NCBI GenBank assembly: GCA_029781865.1
Contig: JAKOVW010000032.1
Span: 1-64,000, forward strand
Length of the DNA stretch: 64,000 bases
Direction: 5' to 3'
From: Bacteroidota bacterium
Lineage (GTDB): Bacteria; Bacteroidota; Bacteroidia; Chitinophagales; Saprospiraceae
Positions 17,940 to 26,650 of this stretch are shown piece by piece. The translations under genes and the position numbers were made by a program. Within the stretch, counting starts at the first letter, position 1. Each line of letters starts with the position of its first letter. The notes below the pieces were generated by a model. It searched no databases. It had not been told where the DNA came from and was given only the letters and a program-made list of their open reading frames with translations.

Positions 17940-19082
17940 ATGAACTTTAAATCGTATTTTAAGTGCATTTCACTATTTGCGCTATTGTCATTACTGGCAA
18001 CCTGTAAAGAACCTGATCCACTTGCTGAATGCGGAGGAGATGGGGTTATTTGCTCTATTGCCGGAATTGGTGGAGAGGCAGGTGCCTCTGGTAACGGTGG
18101 AGCCGCTACAAAAGCTTTTCTATACTGGCCTCAGGATGTCACCCTTGATAAAAATGGAATTGTATATATCCTGGACTGGAATAATCATTGCGTGCGCAGA
18201 ATCAAAAAAGATGGCACCATTGATCGGTTTATTGGTTCAGGCCAACTTGGTGATGAATCAGATGCATTGGCAACAGAAATCAACCTTAATCATCCTACAG
18301 GCTTGACCATTGATGCCAACGGAGACTTTTGGCTTTCAGCCTGGCATAACTGGAAATTTAAAAAAATTGATCATACGACATTGATGACGACCACAGAAGC
18401 CGGATCTTCTCAAGGTTTCCTTGGCGATGGTGGTGTTTGTAAATCAGCAAAGTTTGACTTACCCTCCAGTTTGGTTTTTGATTCCCAAGGCAACAGATAT
18501 CTATCTGATCAGGCCAACCAAAGAATAAGAAAAATTGATGTAGGAACCAATATCATTCACACTATTGCCGGCAATGGCACTACTAGTTTTGCGGATGGAA
18601 TTGACACTGCAGCACATTTTAATTTCCCGAAAGGATCCAATGCAATACCCGGAGGAAAAATTGCTTTAAGCAATGATGAAAGTTATTTGTTAATTGCTGA
18701 TACCTACAACAATCGCCTTAGAAAACTGGACCTTGCAACCAAAATGGTTACAACCATTGCGGGAACAGGTAATCCTGGATTTGCCGGCGATAATGGCCCT
18801 GCCATTGCAGCTGAATTGCATTCTCCCACTGATGTTGAAATTGCCAAAGATGGCTCCATTTATATCGCTGATGCTGAAAATCATGCTATACGTAAAATAG
18901 ATGCCAATGGCAACATAAGCACTGTAGCAGGTAAACTAGGCCAGTCCGGCAATTCTTCCGATGGCACAAAGGCAAAGAATGCATTATTGAATCAACCTTC
19001 AGGAATAGCCATCAGTGATGACAATGTACTATACATTGCAGACACGAATAATCAACAGGTCAAGATTGTTAAAAACCCTTAA
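17940..19082 (+). CDS. NHL-repeat beta-propeller lipoprotein
   Basis: The 380-residue protein starts with a lipoprotein-like signal ending in LLATCKEP, where the Cys would be lipidated. Six NHL repeats follow, for example WPQDVTLDKNGIVYILDWNNHCVRRI, SPTDVEIAKDGSIYIADAENHAIRKI and QPSGIAISDDNVLYIADTNNQQVKI, together forming one six-bladed propeller. Such proteins bind ligands or partners and have no conserved enzymatic residues. The next gene, 69 bases downstream, is another propeller lipoprotein with a cytochrome-like motif, so the pair may form a surface or periplasmic complex. Confidence 0.85.
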   Translation: MNFKSYFKCISLFALLSLLATCKEPDPLAECGGDGVICSIAGIGGEAGASGNGGAATKAFLYWPQDVTLDKNGIVYILDWNNHCVRRIKKDGTIDRFIGSGQLGDESDALATEINLNHPTGLTIDANGDFWLSAWHNWKFKKIDHTTLMTTTEAGSSQGFLGDGGVCKSAKFDLPSSLVFDSQGNRYLSDQANQRIRKIDVGTNIIHTIAGNGTTSFADGIDTAAHFNFPKGSNAIPGGKIALSNDESYLLIADTYNNRLRKLDLATKMVTTIAGTGNPGFAGDNGPAIAAELHSPTDVEIAKDGSIYIADAENHAIRKIDANGNISTVAGKLGQSGNSSDGTKAKNALLNQPSGIAISDDNVLYIADTNNQQVKIVKNP

Positions 19083-19151
19083 TGATTTTTTTGACTTTCA
19101 ACATCAGCAAAGATCTATTGGTCTTTACCTTTTAATCATAGTGTTTCTGCG

Positions 19152-20597
19152 ATGCTCCGGATTTTATTGTTTTCCTGGGTTTTATTATGCATTGCTTGCA
19201 TGCATGATCCTGTGCTCAACACTGGAGATTATCCTCCTGAAATAGGAACTATTATCATTACCAAATGTGCGGTTGATGGTTGTCATAATACACTAAGTGC
19301 ACCAATGTCAGAAGGTGTTGATCTCAGTAGTTGGGAGTCTATGATGAATGGAAGAGACCTGGGGGCTACTATTATTCCTTATTCCTATTCTCAGAGTTTA
19401 ATTTTTTTATATATCAATACATTCCCTGATTTGGGTGCGATTGTCCAGCCAACTATGCCGAAAAATGCTGAACCCCTTTCAAGAAATGATGTATTGAAAA
19501 TTCGGTTTTGGATTAATGCCGGCGCACCCAATAAAGACGGCTTTATTAAATGGAGCGATCTACCCAACAGACGAAAATATTATATCGCTAATCGTGGATG
19601 TGATTTGATTTCTTCGATTGATCCAACTACATCGCTGGTTATGCGATATATTGATGTCGGACATGTTTTTGAAATCGAAAATCCTTCAGTAGTTCGCGTT
19701 GCCCCTGATAACCTCCATTGGTACGTAAGTTTCAACAACAGTGATATCATACAAGAATTCAGTACCACAACAGATCAAAAAACCGGCGAACTCATCCTTG
19801 GTTCAGGAAACTGGTCATCGTTGTGCATTTCTTCAGATTCAAAGACAGCCTTTCTGCTAAACAGCGATAGCTTACAAAGTGAATTGGCCATTGTTGACTT
19901 GCAAAACATGAAATTAATCAAAAAATACAGCAATGTATTTATGAGCTCAGCTACATCATTAGCTTTTGATGAAACCGATCACATTCTTTATGCAGGTTCT
20001 GAACATGGTAACTTTATTTATAAAATTGACGTTTCAAATCCTTTAATTGCAAACTTCGAAATCGTGCCTCTACATCAAGTGGAGCCACCGGATATTAATG
20101 CAAAGGACAACCCAAGATCGTTATATTTTGATATTACAAAAAGCCGCTTATATGTTGCATGTAACGGAAGTGGACTATTTAATGAATACAATGTAAAAAC
20201 AAATCAACTATTATCTAGTATTCATGTTGGAAACACCCCGGCAAATATAGCATATGACCCGAATCATGATCTTTTCTTTGTTGCATGCACAAATGACAGT
20301 ATTACATTGCCCGGCTTTCACGGATACGTTACGATTGTGGATGGAACTTCGCTGGCTGTAATCGATAAAATTCATACGGATATTCAACCATATGGCCTTG
20401 CCGTTGACAGCCAATTAAACCGTTTGATTGTTGCCAACCGGAATGCAATTGATTCAGGGCCACCACCACACCATCACGTTGAATGCGTTGGGAGAGTAGG
20501 TTCATTTAGCTATATTGATTTAAACACATTAAGTTTAATCAATGAAGAAGGGTTTTATCTTTCCGTTGAACCGTATTCAGTCAGTATAAAAAACTAA
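19152..20597 (+). CDS. Propeller lipoprotein with cytochrome-c-like CxxxxCH motif
   Basis: The 481-residue protein starts with a signal ending in LLCIACMHD, probably lipidated at the Cys. The N-terminal part has IIITKCAVDGCHNT. This is a C-x4-C-H motif, one residue longer than the usual haem c signature CxxCH extended forms. It is followed by MPKNAEPLS and RFWINAGAPNKDG, which are seen in the cytochrome-like domains that precede surface propellers in this phylum. The rest is a YVTN-like propeller (about 140-481). Haem binding is plausible but unproven. It is cotranscribed with the NHL lipoprotein upstream. No T9SS domain is present. Confidence 0.75.
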   Translation: MLRILLFSWVLLCIACMHDPVLNTGDYPPEIGTIIITKCAVDGCHNTLSAPMSEGVDLSSWESMMNGRDLGATIIPYSYSQSLIFLYINTFPDLGAIVQPTMPKNAEPLSRNDVLKIRFWINAGAPNKDGFIKWSDLPNRRKYYIANRGCDLISSIDPTTSLVMRYIDVGHVFEIENPSVVRVAPDNLHWYVSFNNSDIIQEFSTTTDQKTGELILGSGNWSSLCISSDSKTAFLLNSDSLQSELAIVDLQNMKLIKKYSNVFMSSATSLAFDETDHILYAGSEHGNFIYKIDVSNPLIANFEIVPLHQVEPPDINAKDNPRSLYFDITKSRLYVACNGSGLFNEYNVKTNQLLSSIHVGNTPANIAYDPNHDLFFVACTNDSITLPGFHGYVTIVDGTSLAVIDKIHTDIQPYGLAVDSQLNRLIVANRNAIDSGPPPHHHVECVGRVGSFSYIDLNTLSLINEEGFYLSVEPYSVSIKN

Positions 20598-20738
20598 TTT
20601 TTTATCTATCACATTATAATCCCGAATAAATTAGATTTTGTTGAATCAAATAATACCGCTGCTCAATAAATGATCATTATAATTAAATAAAAAAGCATCC
20701 TAATGAATGTACTATTTTCGCTGAATTAGAAATTATTG

Positions 20739-20746
20739 TAAATTTG
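20739..20746 (+). promoter_or_regulatory. Candidate -7 box of recQ
   Basis: TAAATTTG fits TAnnTTTG and ends 19 bases before the recQ ATG. TTTTCG at 20715-20720 is at the right distance for a degenerate -33 element. Confidence 0.4.
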
Positions 20747-20765
20747 TACGAACACCCGGAATACT

Positions 20766-23138
20766 ATGCACCCCACCACTCCAATACTTAGACAATACTT
20801 TGGCTATAGTGCTTATCGCCCCCAACAGGAACAGATTATCAATGCTACTCTGGGAAACAAGGATGTATTGGTCTTAATGCCTACCGGTGGAGGCAAATCG
20901 ATTTGCTACCAAATACCCGCACTTGCAAAAGAAGGAATTGCGCTGGTCATTTCGCCTCTGATCGCGCTAATGAAAGACCAGGTAGAAGCTTTGAAAGCAA
21001 ATGGCATAGCAGCCGAATTTATAAACAGTAGTCTCCATTCTTCTGAAGAAAGCGAGATCATCTCAAGATGTCTATCCAACCAGATCAAATTGCTCTACCT
21101 TTCTCCTGAAAAAACATTATCGCTGACGGATAGTTTGCTTAAGGCTTTACCCATTTCTATGTTCGCCATTGATGAAGCACACTGCATATCACAATGGGGT
21201 CACGATTTCAGACCAGAATATGCACAATTGAAATCATTAAGAGTCTTGTTTCCTGAAATTCCCATTATTGCTTTGACCGCGACTGCAGATAAAATCACAA
21301 GAAAAGACATTATCGCTCAACTGAACTTAAAAGATCCTGAAGTATTTATTGCTTCATTCGATCGCCCTAATTTGCATCTTTCCGTACGAAGCAATGTAAA
21401 AGAAAAAGAAAAAAATGCTGAGATCATTTCATTTATCCAATCACATCCTGAACAAAGCGGTATCATCTATTGCCTTTCCAGGAAAGGAACTGAAACCATG
21501 TGCTCTGTCCTGGTAGAGCATGGCATTAAAGCATCGTTTTACCATGCCGGTATGGATTCCGCTGCACGATCTAAAGTGCAGGAAGAATTCATCTTCGATA
21601 ATGTAAAAATTATTTGTGCAACCATTGCCTTCGGAATGGGCATAGACAAATCGAATGTGAGATGGATTATTCATTACAATCTACCCAAAAACATCGAAGG
21701 GTATTATCAGGAAATCGGAAGATCCGGTAGAGATGGCGCGCCTGCTAAAGCAATTTTGTATTATAACATCAAAGACTTAATGATGCTCAACAAATTTGCT
21801 GCAGAAAGCGGTCAAGCCGAACTCAATCAGGAGAAACTAAAACGCATGCAGCAATATGCGGAAGCAAGAGTGTGCAGAAGAAAAATACTCCTGAGTTATT
21901 TTGGAGAAAATCTTGACCGCAACTGCAACCACTGCGACGTTTGTCAGGACCCGCCAAAGTACATTGACGGCACATTGATTGCACAAAAAGCGATCTCAGC
22001 TTTGTTACGCGCACAGGAATCAATTGGCATAACAATGTTGATTGATATTTTAAGGGGATCGATGAATGCTGAAGTGATTGCCAACGGCTTTGACAAATTG
22101 AAAACACATGGTGCAGGAAGAGAATATTCGGCGGAAGCCTGGCAATCTTTTATTTTGCAATTATTACAAATCGGAATTTTCGAGATGGCCTATGATGAAG
22201 GATTTGTTTTAAAAGTAAGTGACTTTGGAAAATTGATCGTACGGGGAAATCAAAAAATAGATTTGGCCGGACCAGTGAAACATCAAATTAGCGAGCACGA
22301 TCAAAAGCAAATAATATCCGAATCACAAAATAACCGCCTGTTTGAAGAACTCAGAAAGTTGCGCAAACAAATTGCAGACCAATACAAACTTCCTCCATAC
22401 ATTATTTTTAATGACAGCAGTCTGCTTCAAATGTCAGATATGCTCCCAAGTTCAAAACCGGAAATGATGCAGATCATAGGTATGTCAAAAGCCAAATATG
22501 AAAAGTACGGCTACCTTTTTGAAGAACGGATCGTCGCGTTAATGGGACTTTCTGATAGCCGTTCCGGATTTGATCTGGAAGAAGAATTGAGTCCTGCTAA
22601 AATTCAAGAATTCATTGAAGAATTAAATCCATTTAATATCCGGATTTCTCATACCCTTATTGGCAAATTATTATTGGGTTCAGAACGGGATGGATTTCCG
22701 GATGAATTAAAAGAAGTAAGTTATTTTGGGCTATTCAAAGGAAAAACCACTTATAAGGCCATTGGGCCAATTATTCAGCAACATTTTAAATCCAATAAAA
22801 TTCAGGCTGGCACAGAACAGGAAATAAAAGCGATTCAATACTTCTCTGAACCCATTCGAAATGAGTTAAAATTGCAGGAGATAGAGGAAGCTAAATTTAA
22901 AATTTCTGAATTCCATGTAAACCGTCCTAATTCTTCGATCGATAATGACTACATCTTAAACACGCGAAAGGAGCACCGTCGCGCCTATGAATACTGGAAT
23001 GATGAAGAAAGCCAACTCTTCCTGGAGCTCTGCAAAAAAACAAATGATCTCGATTTGCTTGCTTCCATATTTCTAAGAAATCCGGGCAATTTAAAAATGC
23101 ATTACAAGAAACTGGTTGCTGCTCAATTGGGCAATTAA
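20766..23138 (+). CDS. recQ: ATP-dependent DNA helicase RecQ
   Basis: A 790-residue 3-prime to 5-prime superfamily 2 helicase for recombination and replication-fork repair. It has motif I MPTGGGKSICYQIPAL, motif II IDEAHCISQWGHDFRPEY with the aromatic-rich loop, motif V IAFGMGIDKSNVRW and motif VI QEIGRSGRDG. The zinc-binding RQC region has CRRKILLSYFGE and CNHCDVC, and the winged helix follows. An HRDC domain lies at about 530-600 (LRKLRKQIADQYKLPPYIIF). The extra C-terminal part (about 615-790) contains a further helical region that is common in Bacteroidota RecQ and makes the protein longer than the E. coli enzyme. It is transcribed alone. Confidence 0.97.
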   Translation: MHPTTPILRQYFGYSAYRPQQEQIINATLGNKDVLVLMPTGGGKSICYQIPALAKEGIALVISPLIALMKDQVEALKANGIAAEFINSSLHSSEESEIISRCLSNQIKLLYLSPEKTLSLTDSLLKALPISMFAIDEAHCISQWGHDFRPEYAQLKSLRVLFPEIPIIALTATADKITRKDIIAQLNLKDPEVFIASFDRPNLHLSVRSNVKEKEKNAEIISFIQSHPEQSGIIYCLSRKGTETMCSVLVEHGIKASFYHAGMDSAARSKVQEEFIFDNVKIICATIAFGMGIDKSNVRWIIHYNLPKNIEGYYQEIGRSGRDGAPAKAILYYNIKDLMMLNKFAAESGQAELNQEKLKRMQQYAEARVCRRKILLSYFGENLDRNCNHCDVCQDPPKYIDGTLIAQKAISALLRAQESIGITMLIDILRGSMNAEVIANGFDKLKTHGAGREYSAEAWQSFILQLLQIGIFEMAYDEGFVLKVSDFGKLIVRGNQKIDLAGPVKHQISEHDQKQIISESQNNRLFEELRKLRKQIADQYKLPPYIIFNDSSLLQMSDMLPSSKPEMMQIIGMSKAKYEKYGYLFEERIVALMGLSDSRSGFDLEEELSPAKIQEFIEELNPFNIRISHTLIGKLLLGSERDGFPDELKEVSYFGLFKGKTTYKAIGPIIQQHFKSNKIQAGTEQEIKAIQYFSEPIRNELKLQEIEEAKFKISEFHVNRPNSSIDNDYILNTRKEHRRAYEYWNDEESQLFLELCKKTNDLDLLASIFLRNPGNLKMHYKKLVAAQLGN

Positions 23139-23195
23139 GATTGAATTTATCATTTCCGGATTGTTTTGACCGAATTTTTTATTTGACCTTTAGCT

Positions 23196-23247
23196 AAAAA
23201 AAAGTGCATTGCATAAATTAGAAATCAGCAACTAATTTATACAATGC
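23196..23247 (-). terminator. Rho-independent terminator, minus strand
   Basis: Two 15-base arms (23206-23220 and 23233-23247, 14 of 15 paired) enclose a 12-base loop. On the minus strand the hairpin is followed by a run of eight T (A run at 23196-23203). It would stop transcripts coming from the PEBP gene, about 410 bases after that gene's stop codon. On the plus strand there is no T tail. Confidence 0.75.
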
Positions 23248-23449
23248 TACTTACAAGAATGTTCATAACGTACCAAGACGAAAATTGTAACGGCCCCGCC
23301 CTGAAGGTGGGATTCATTCGTTTTTTACAAAACCGTTGTCCTGTAAAAACTGAGCCTCATTAATAAGCAAAACCAAACTTATATTTCACGAAGACTTTTT
23401 ACATTTAATGTCCTTTGACCACACTAAGGTATTACAGACTAATTCATCT

Positions 23450-23611
23450 TTAATTTAATTTTACCAACTCCCAGAAGGAATTGATGAACCTTCCTGTATA
23501 TAATTTAAAAAGGCTATTTAGTCCGAATTCCTGATCGGAAATGAGTCTGAAATTATCTTTATCTCCGCATTTGGAAGGATAACTGAAAACAAAATGACCC
23601 TGCAGGTTCAT
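23450..23611 (-). CDS. Short ORF of 53 residues, possible gene remnant
   Basis: An ATG at 23611 opens a 53-codon frame ending in TAA at 23450. The product contains HFVFSYPSKCGDKDNF, LISDQEFGLNSLFKLY and INSFWELVKLN. The composition looks protein-like, and in a neighbouring frame just upstream (23612-23658) a charged stretch (IKNKLKAVLKNEPAG) could be its former N-terminus. I recognise no family. It lies inside the long untranslated stretch between the PEBP gene and the minus-strand terminator, which agrees with a real or decayed second cistron. Confidence 0.25.
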   Translation of the reverse strand: MNLQGHFVFSYPSKCGDKDNFRLISDQEFGLNSLFKLYTGRFINSFWELVKLN

Positions 23612-23658
23612 TCTTTAAAACAGCCTTCAGCTTGTTTTTAATGCGAGCTATTTCCTGA

Positions 23659-24246
23659 TTACCTTTTCATCTTTTGGTACAAACCGATCAGCTCAGCTTT
23701 GCCTACAATGTGATCTTTCATGGCATTTTCCAATTGTTTCTTATCCGCGTTTTCCGGCAAATTAAGAAACTGATCGAGTGCATATAGCTTAAAATAATAA
23801 TGGTGAGTCCCCGAAGGAGGACACGGGCCTCCATAATTATGTTGACCAAAATCATTTAACCCTTGTTTACCCGGAATGGAGTTTTCCTTAATTTGTGTTG
23901 ATACAGGAATATTCCACACCAGCCAATGTACCCAGGTCTCTTTACGGGCATCCGGATCATCCACAATTAATGCAAAGCATTTGGTCATTGTTGGGATATC
24001 CTGAACTTCCAACGGAGGATTAATATTTAAACCGTCACACGTAAACTTCGATGGTATTGATCCATTTGATGGAATATCAGCGCATAAAATCTTCATAGGT
24101 TTTACTTTTTTTGCCGGATCGATTAAGTTCATGCTTTTTAAGTGCGATTGCTCGTACGTGGATTGCTGAGCGCTCAACTCAGGGACGGAAATCCATAAAA
24201 TCATATAGAACATCGCAAAATGGAGATACGCATACACGTGTTTCAT
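23659..24246 (-). CDS. YbhB/YbcL-family (PEBP, Raf kinase inhibitor-like) protein, exported
   Basis: The 195-residue protein from the ATG at 24246 has an N-terminal hydrophobic segment (about 1-26) that looks like a signal peptide ending near LSAQ. The PEBP fold follows: IPSKFTCDGLNINPPL, LIVDDPDARKETWVHWLVWNIP (the ligand-binding DPD and HW motifs), GLNDFGQHNYGGPCPPSGTHHYYFKLYALD and ELIGLYQK. Bacterial members bind small anionic ligands, with no agreed role. Unlike many relatives, this one appears periplasmic. It diverges from the MarR operon. A TAACTTTG box lies at 24285-24292. Confidence 0.92.
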   Translation of the reverse strand: MKHVYAYLHFAMFYMILWISVPELSAQQSTYEQSHLKSMNLIDPAKKVKPMKILCADIPSNGSIPSKFTCDGLNINPPLEVQDIPTMTKCFALIVDDPDARKETWVHWLVWNIPVSTQIKENSIPGKQGLNDFGQHNYGGPCPPSGTHHYYFKLYALDQFLNLPENADKKQLENAMKDHIVGKAELIGLYQKMKR

Positions 24247-24284
24247 ACCGAAAAATGGACCATTCGTTAACAATAACTCACCAA

Positions 24285-24292
24285 CAAAGTTA
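24285..24292 (-). promoter_or_regulatory. Candidate -7 box of the PEBP gene
   Basis: TAACTTTG on the minus strand fits TAnnTTTG and lies 38 bases upstream of the ATG at 24246. No clear -33 TTG is seen. Confidence 0.35.
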
Positions 24293-24535
24293 ATATAATC
24301 GATTTAATTGCCTTTAAACACTGCTTGCTGAATTAATGAAGAATTCCGCTTGTCATTTCCAAGACCAATCCGGTTTATAAAATTGGAACTGCTAATCCCA
24401 ATTATTAAAAGACACGTTTGTCCGAATTAATTAAAGTGAGATTAAAATTGATAAAATATACAGATATTCAGACATCCATTTAGATAGAATTGTTGTTATC
24501 GGAATATTCAACTTGGCAATGATCAGAGGCCTGAT

Positions 24536-24550
24536 AATTTTCAGAAAATT
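24536..24550. promoter_or_regulatory. Dyad upstream of the marR-like gene, candidate operator
   Basis: AATTTTC-A-GAAAATT is a perfect 7-1-7 inverted repeat 23 bases before the -33 element. Immediately upstream is a smaller repeat, ATCAG-N4-CTGAT. MarR proteins bind dyads of this size near their own promoters, so autoregulation is a reasonable inference. Confidence 0.4.
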
Positions 24551-24573
24551 TTAACACAAAGGAACTTCAGATA

Positions 24574-24606
24574 TTTGTATGTACAAGCATTTTAGGATTA
24601 CCTTTG
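24574..24606 (+). promoter_or_regulatory. Candidate promoter of the marR-like gene
   Basis: TTTG at 24574-24577 and TACCTTTG at 24599-24606 are separated by 21 bases, close to the Bacteroidota -33/-7 arrangement. The ATG at 24616 is nine bases after the -7 box, so the mRNA would have a very short leader. This supports the ATG at 24616 over the TTG at 24604, which lies inside the box. Confidence 0.55.
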
Positions 24607-24615
24607 CCTGCTCTA

Positions 24616-25041
24616 ATGAAAAAAAAGAACTCAATATATGGTGGATGTCTTTATTATTCAGCGAATGCACTATCCAGGTTAATGACAAAAATGGCCGATG
24701 AAGAATTTGCGATTACCGGTCTTTCATCGTCTTATGCTTTTCTTTTGATGGCTGTAAATAATAAACCGGGTATTCAACCAAAGGAAATTAGTGAGCAGAT
24801 GCAACTGAAACCTTCTACCATTACCCGGCTAATCGAAAAACTGGAACAAAAAAAATTACTCAAGAGAATATCTTCGGGAAGAAACACGGAGGTTCATCCG
24901 ACAGATAAAAGCAAAATGTTAGACAAACCGATTAAGGAGGCGTGGAAAAAATTGTACAACAGATACTCCGGCCTTATCGGAGAAGCAGAAGCAAAAAACC
25001 TTACCACAACCATATTTAAAGTAATAAAAAAAATAGAATAA
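24616..25041 (+). CDS. MarR-family transcriptional regulator
   Basis: The 141-residue protein has the winged helix-turn-helix of MarR regulators: IQPKEISEQMQLKPSTITRLIEKLEQKKLLKRISSGRNTEVHPTDK (about 50-100). Flanking helices form the dimer interface. Such proteins repress nearby genes until a small ligand or oxidant releases them. The ligand is unknown. Two NAD(P)-dependent oxidoreductase genes follow within about 50 and 25 bases, and this unit ends at a terminator, so they are the likely targets. Confidence 0.9.
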   Translation: MKKKNSIYGGCLYYSANALSRLMTKMADEEFAITGLSSSYAFLLMAVNNKPGIQPKEISEQMQLKPSTITRLIEKLEQKKLLKRISSGRNTEVHPTDKSKMLDKPIKEAWKKLYNRYSGLIGEAEAKNLTTTIFKVIKKIE

Positions 25042-25093
25042 TGATTTCAATCCTCGTTTCAATGAATACAATATTTATCAAAAATCTATAAAC

Positions 25094-25738
25094 ATGAAAA
25101 AAATAGGAATTATTGGTTCGGGAACAGTAGCTCAAACATTGGGAGCTGGATTCTCAAAACATGGTTATCAGGTAATGCTGGGCACCAGAGATAACTCAAA
25201 ACTTGCAGAATGGAAAAAAGGTGCTGGAGCGAATGTAATCATTGGATCGTTTTCGGAAACTGCAAAGTTTGGCGATATAATCGTACTTGCTGTGAAGGGT
25301 ACGGTCGCTAAAGATGCGTTGAATCTTATTGGAAAAGAAAACCTGGTGACGAAAACGATTATTGATGCAACAAATCCAATTGCAGATGCCGCTCCCATTC
25401 ATGGCGTTTTGAAATTTTTTACTAACTTAGACAAATCCCTCATGGAGGAATTACAAGAACTCGTTCCCAATGCAAATTTTGTAAAAGCCTTTAACAGCGT
25501 TGGCAGTGCTTTTATGGTAAACCCTTCGTTTGAAAGCAAACCCACTATGTTCATATGTGGCAATAATGAAAATGCGAAAAAAGAAGTATCCGTCATTATA
25601 GATCAATTTGGTTGGGAAGCAGCTGATTTTGGCATGGCTGAATCTGCAAGGGCTATTGAACCTTTATGCATGCTATGGTGCATCCCGGGCTTATCCAAAA
25701 ATCAATGGACACATGCCTTTAAATTATTAAAACTTTAA
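25094..25738 (+). CDS. NADPH-dependent F420-reductase-like oxidoreductase
   Basis: The 214 residues start with the Rossmann fingerprint IGIIGSGTVAQTLGAGF and the NADP-binding stretch LGTRD, then IIVLAVKG and IIDATNP. The fold matches the Pfam F420-dependent NADP oxidoreductase group. In Bacteroidota, which lack F420, such proteins have unknown substrates. It is the second gene of the MarR-led operon and is followed 25 bases later by an NmrA-like gene. A redox or electrophile-defence role is inferred from that context. Confidence 0.85.
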   Translation: MKKIGIIGSGTVAQTLGAGFSKHGYQVMLGTRDNSKLAEWKKGAGANVIIGSFSETAKFGDIIVLAVKGTVAKDALNLIGKENLVTKTIIDATNPIADAAPIHGVLKFFTNLDKSLMEELQELVPNANFVKAFNSVGSAFMVNPSFESKPTMFICGNNENAKKEVSVIIDQFGWEAADFGMAESARAIEPLCMLWCIPGLSKNQWTHAFKLLKL

Positions 25739-25762
25739 TCATTAAATTAAACAACAAAACTT

Positions 25763-26650
25763 ATGTACGTAATCACAGGTGCTACCGGAAATACCGGCAA
25801 AATTATTGCTTCTAAATTACTAGATGCCGGAAAAAAAGTAAGAATCATTAGTCGAAACGCGGAAAAAGCAAAAGAATTAACCGATAAGGGTGCCGAACTT
25901 TTTTTAGGTGACACACTTCATCCTGAGTTACTTAAAAAAGCGTTTGATGGTGCGACTTCAGTGTATGCCATGATCCCGATTGACTGGCAAACAGATAATT
26001 ATACCAGACATCAGATAAACCATGCTAAAGCAATTGCCGAGGCACTTCGTTTTTGTAAAACGCCTTATGTTGTCTCATTAAGTAGTCAAGGCGCTCATTT
26101 AAACAGCAAATCCGGGGTTGTATTGGGCTTGCACGAAATGGAAAAAATATTCGACGAAATTGAAGGACTGAATACTCTACATTTAAGACCCACCTATTTT
26201 CTGGAAAATTCACTTGGAATGATTGGTCTTATAAAGCATGCTGGCATTATGGGCTCTCCAATAAGAGCAGACCTTAGCTTTCCGGCAATTGCAACAAAAG
26301 ACATCGCTGAATATGCCACAAAAAGATTATTGGCACTGGATTTTAAAGGTCACAATATCCAGAATTTATTAGGAGCTGAAGACATTTCTTATTCCGAAAT
26401 GGCCAGGGTTTATGGAGCTGCTATTGGGAAAAACGATTTAAAATATGTTGAATTTTCCTATGCCGACTTCAAGAATACCTTGATGACACAGATGGGAACC
26501 TCTGAAAATGTTGCGGATAGTTTTAATGAGTTTATACAATCTATGAATGAAGGCAAAATAATGTCCGAAGCAAAACGGGATGCCGAAAGTACAACCCCAA
26601 CAACATTGCAAGAGTTTTCACACACATTCAAGTATGTTTATAACATGTAA
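25763..26650 (+). CDS. NmrA-like NAD(P)-binding oxidoreductase
   Basis: The 295-residue protein has the atypical short-chain dehydrogenase fingerprint VITGATGNTGKIIASKLL, then VRIISRN, GDTLHPE, VVSLSSQGAH and LRPTYFLEN. It lacks a clear YxxxK catalytic pair, as do many NmrA/quinone-oxidoreductase-type proteins. It ends the MarR-led operon, and a strong hairpin terminator follows 11 bases after the stop. Likely role: NAD(P)H-dependent reduction or redox sensing; the substrate is not known. Confidence 0.87.
   Translation: MYVITGATGNTGKIIASKLLDAGKKVRIISRNAEKAKELTDKGAELFLGDTLHPELLKKAFDGATSVYAMIPIDWQTDNYTRHQINHAKAIAEALRFCKTPYVVSLSSQGAHLNSKSGVVLGLHEMEKIFDEIEGLNTLHLRPTYFLENSLGMIGLIKHAGIMGSPIRADLSFPAIATKDIAEYATKRLLALDFKGHNIQNLLGAEDISYSEMARVYGAAIGKNDLKYVEFSYADFKNTLMTQMGTSENVADSFNEFIQSMNEGKIMSEAKRDAESTTPTTLQEFSHTFKYVYNM

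Larger units (their letters stand above)
23139..23658. other. Intergenic region between recQ and the PEBP gene
   Basis: This stretch lies between two converging genes. It contains a strong hairpin terminator reading on the minus strand (23196-23247) and a short minus-strand ORF (23450-23611). I see no tRNA or known RNA motif. Confidence 0.5.
24247..24615. other. Divergent promoter region between PEBP gene and marR-like gene
   Basis: The region holds outward promoters for the two flanking genes and inverted repeats near the MarR-gene promoter, described separately. No gene is seen. Confidence 0.5.

Noticed and set aside
23286-23310. GC-rich hairpin CCCGCC/GGTGGG after recQ
   Set aside because: The stem is short with mismatch and has no adjacent T run, so it is not supported as a terminator.
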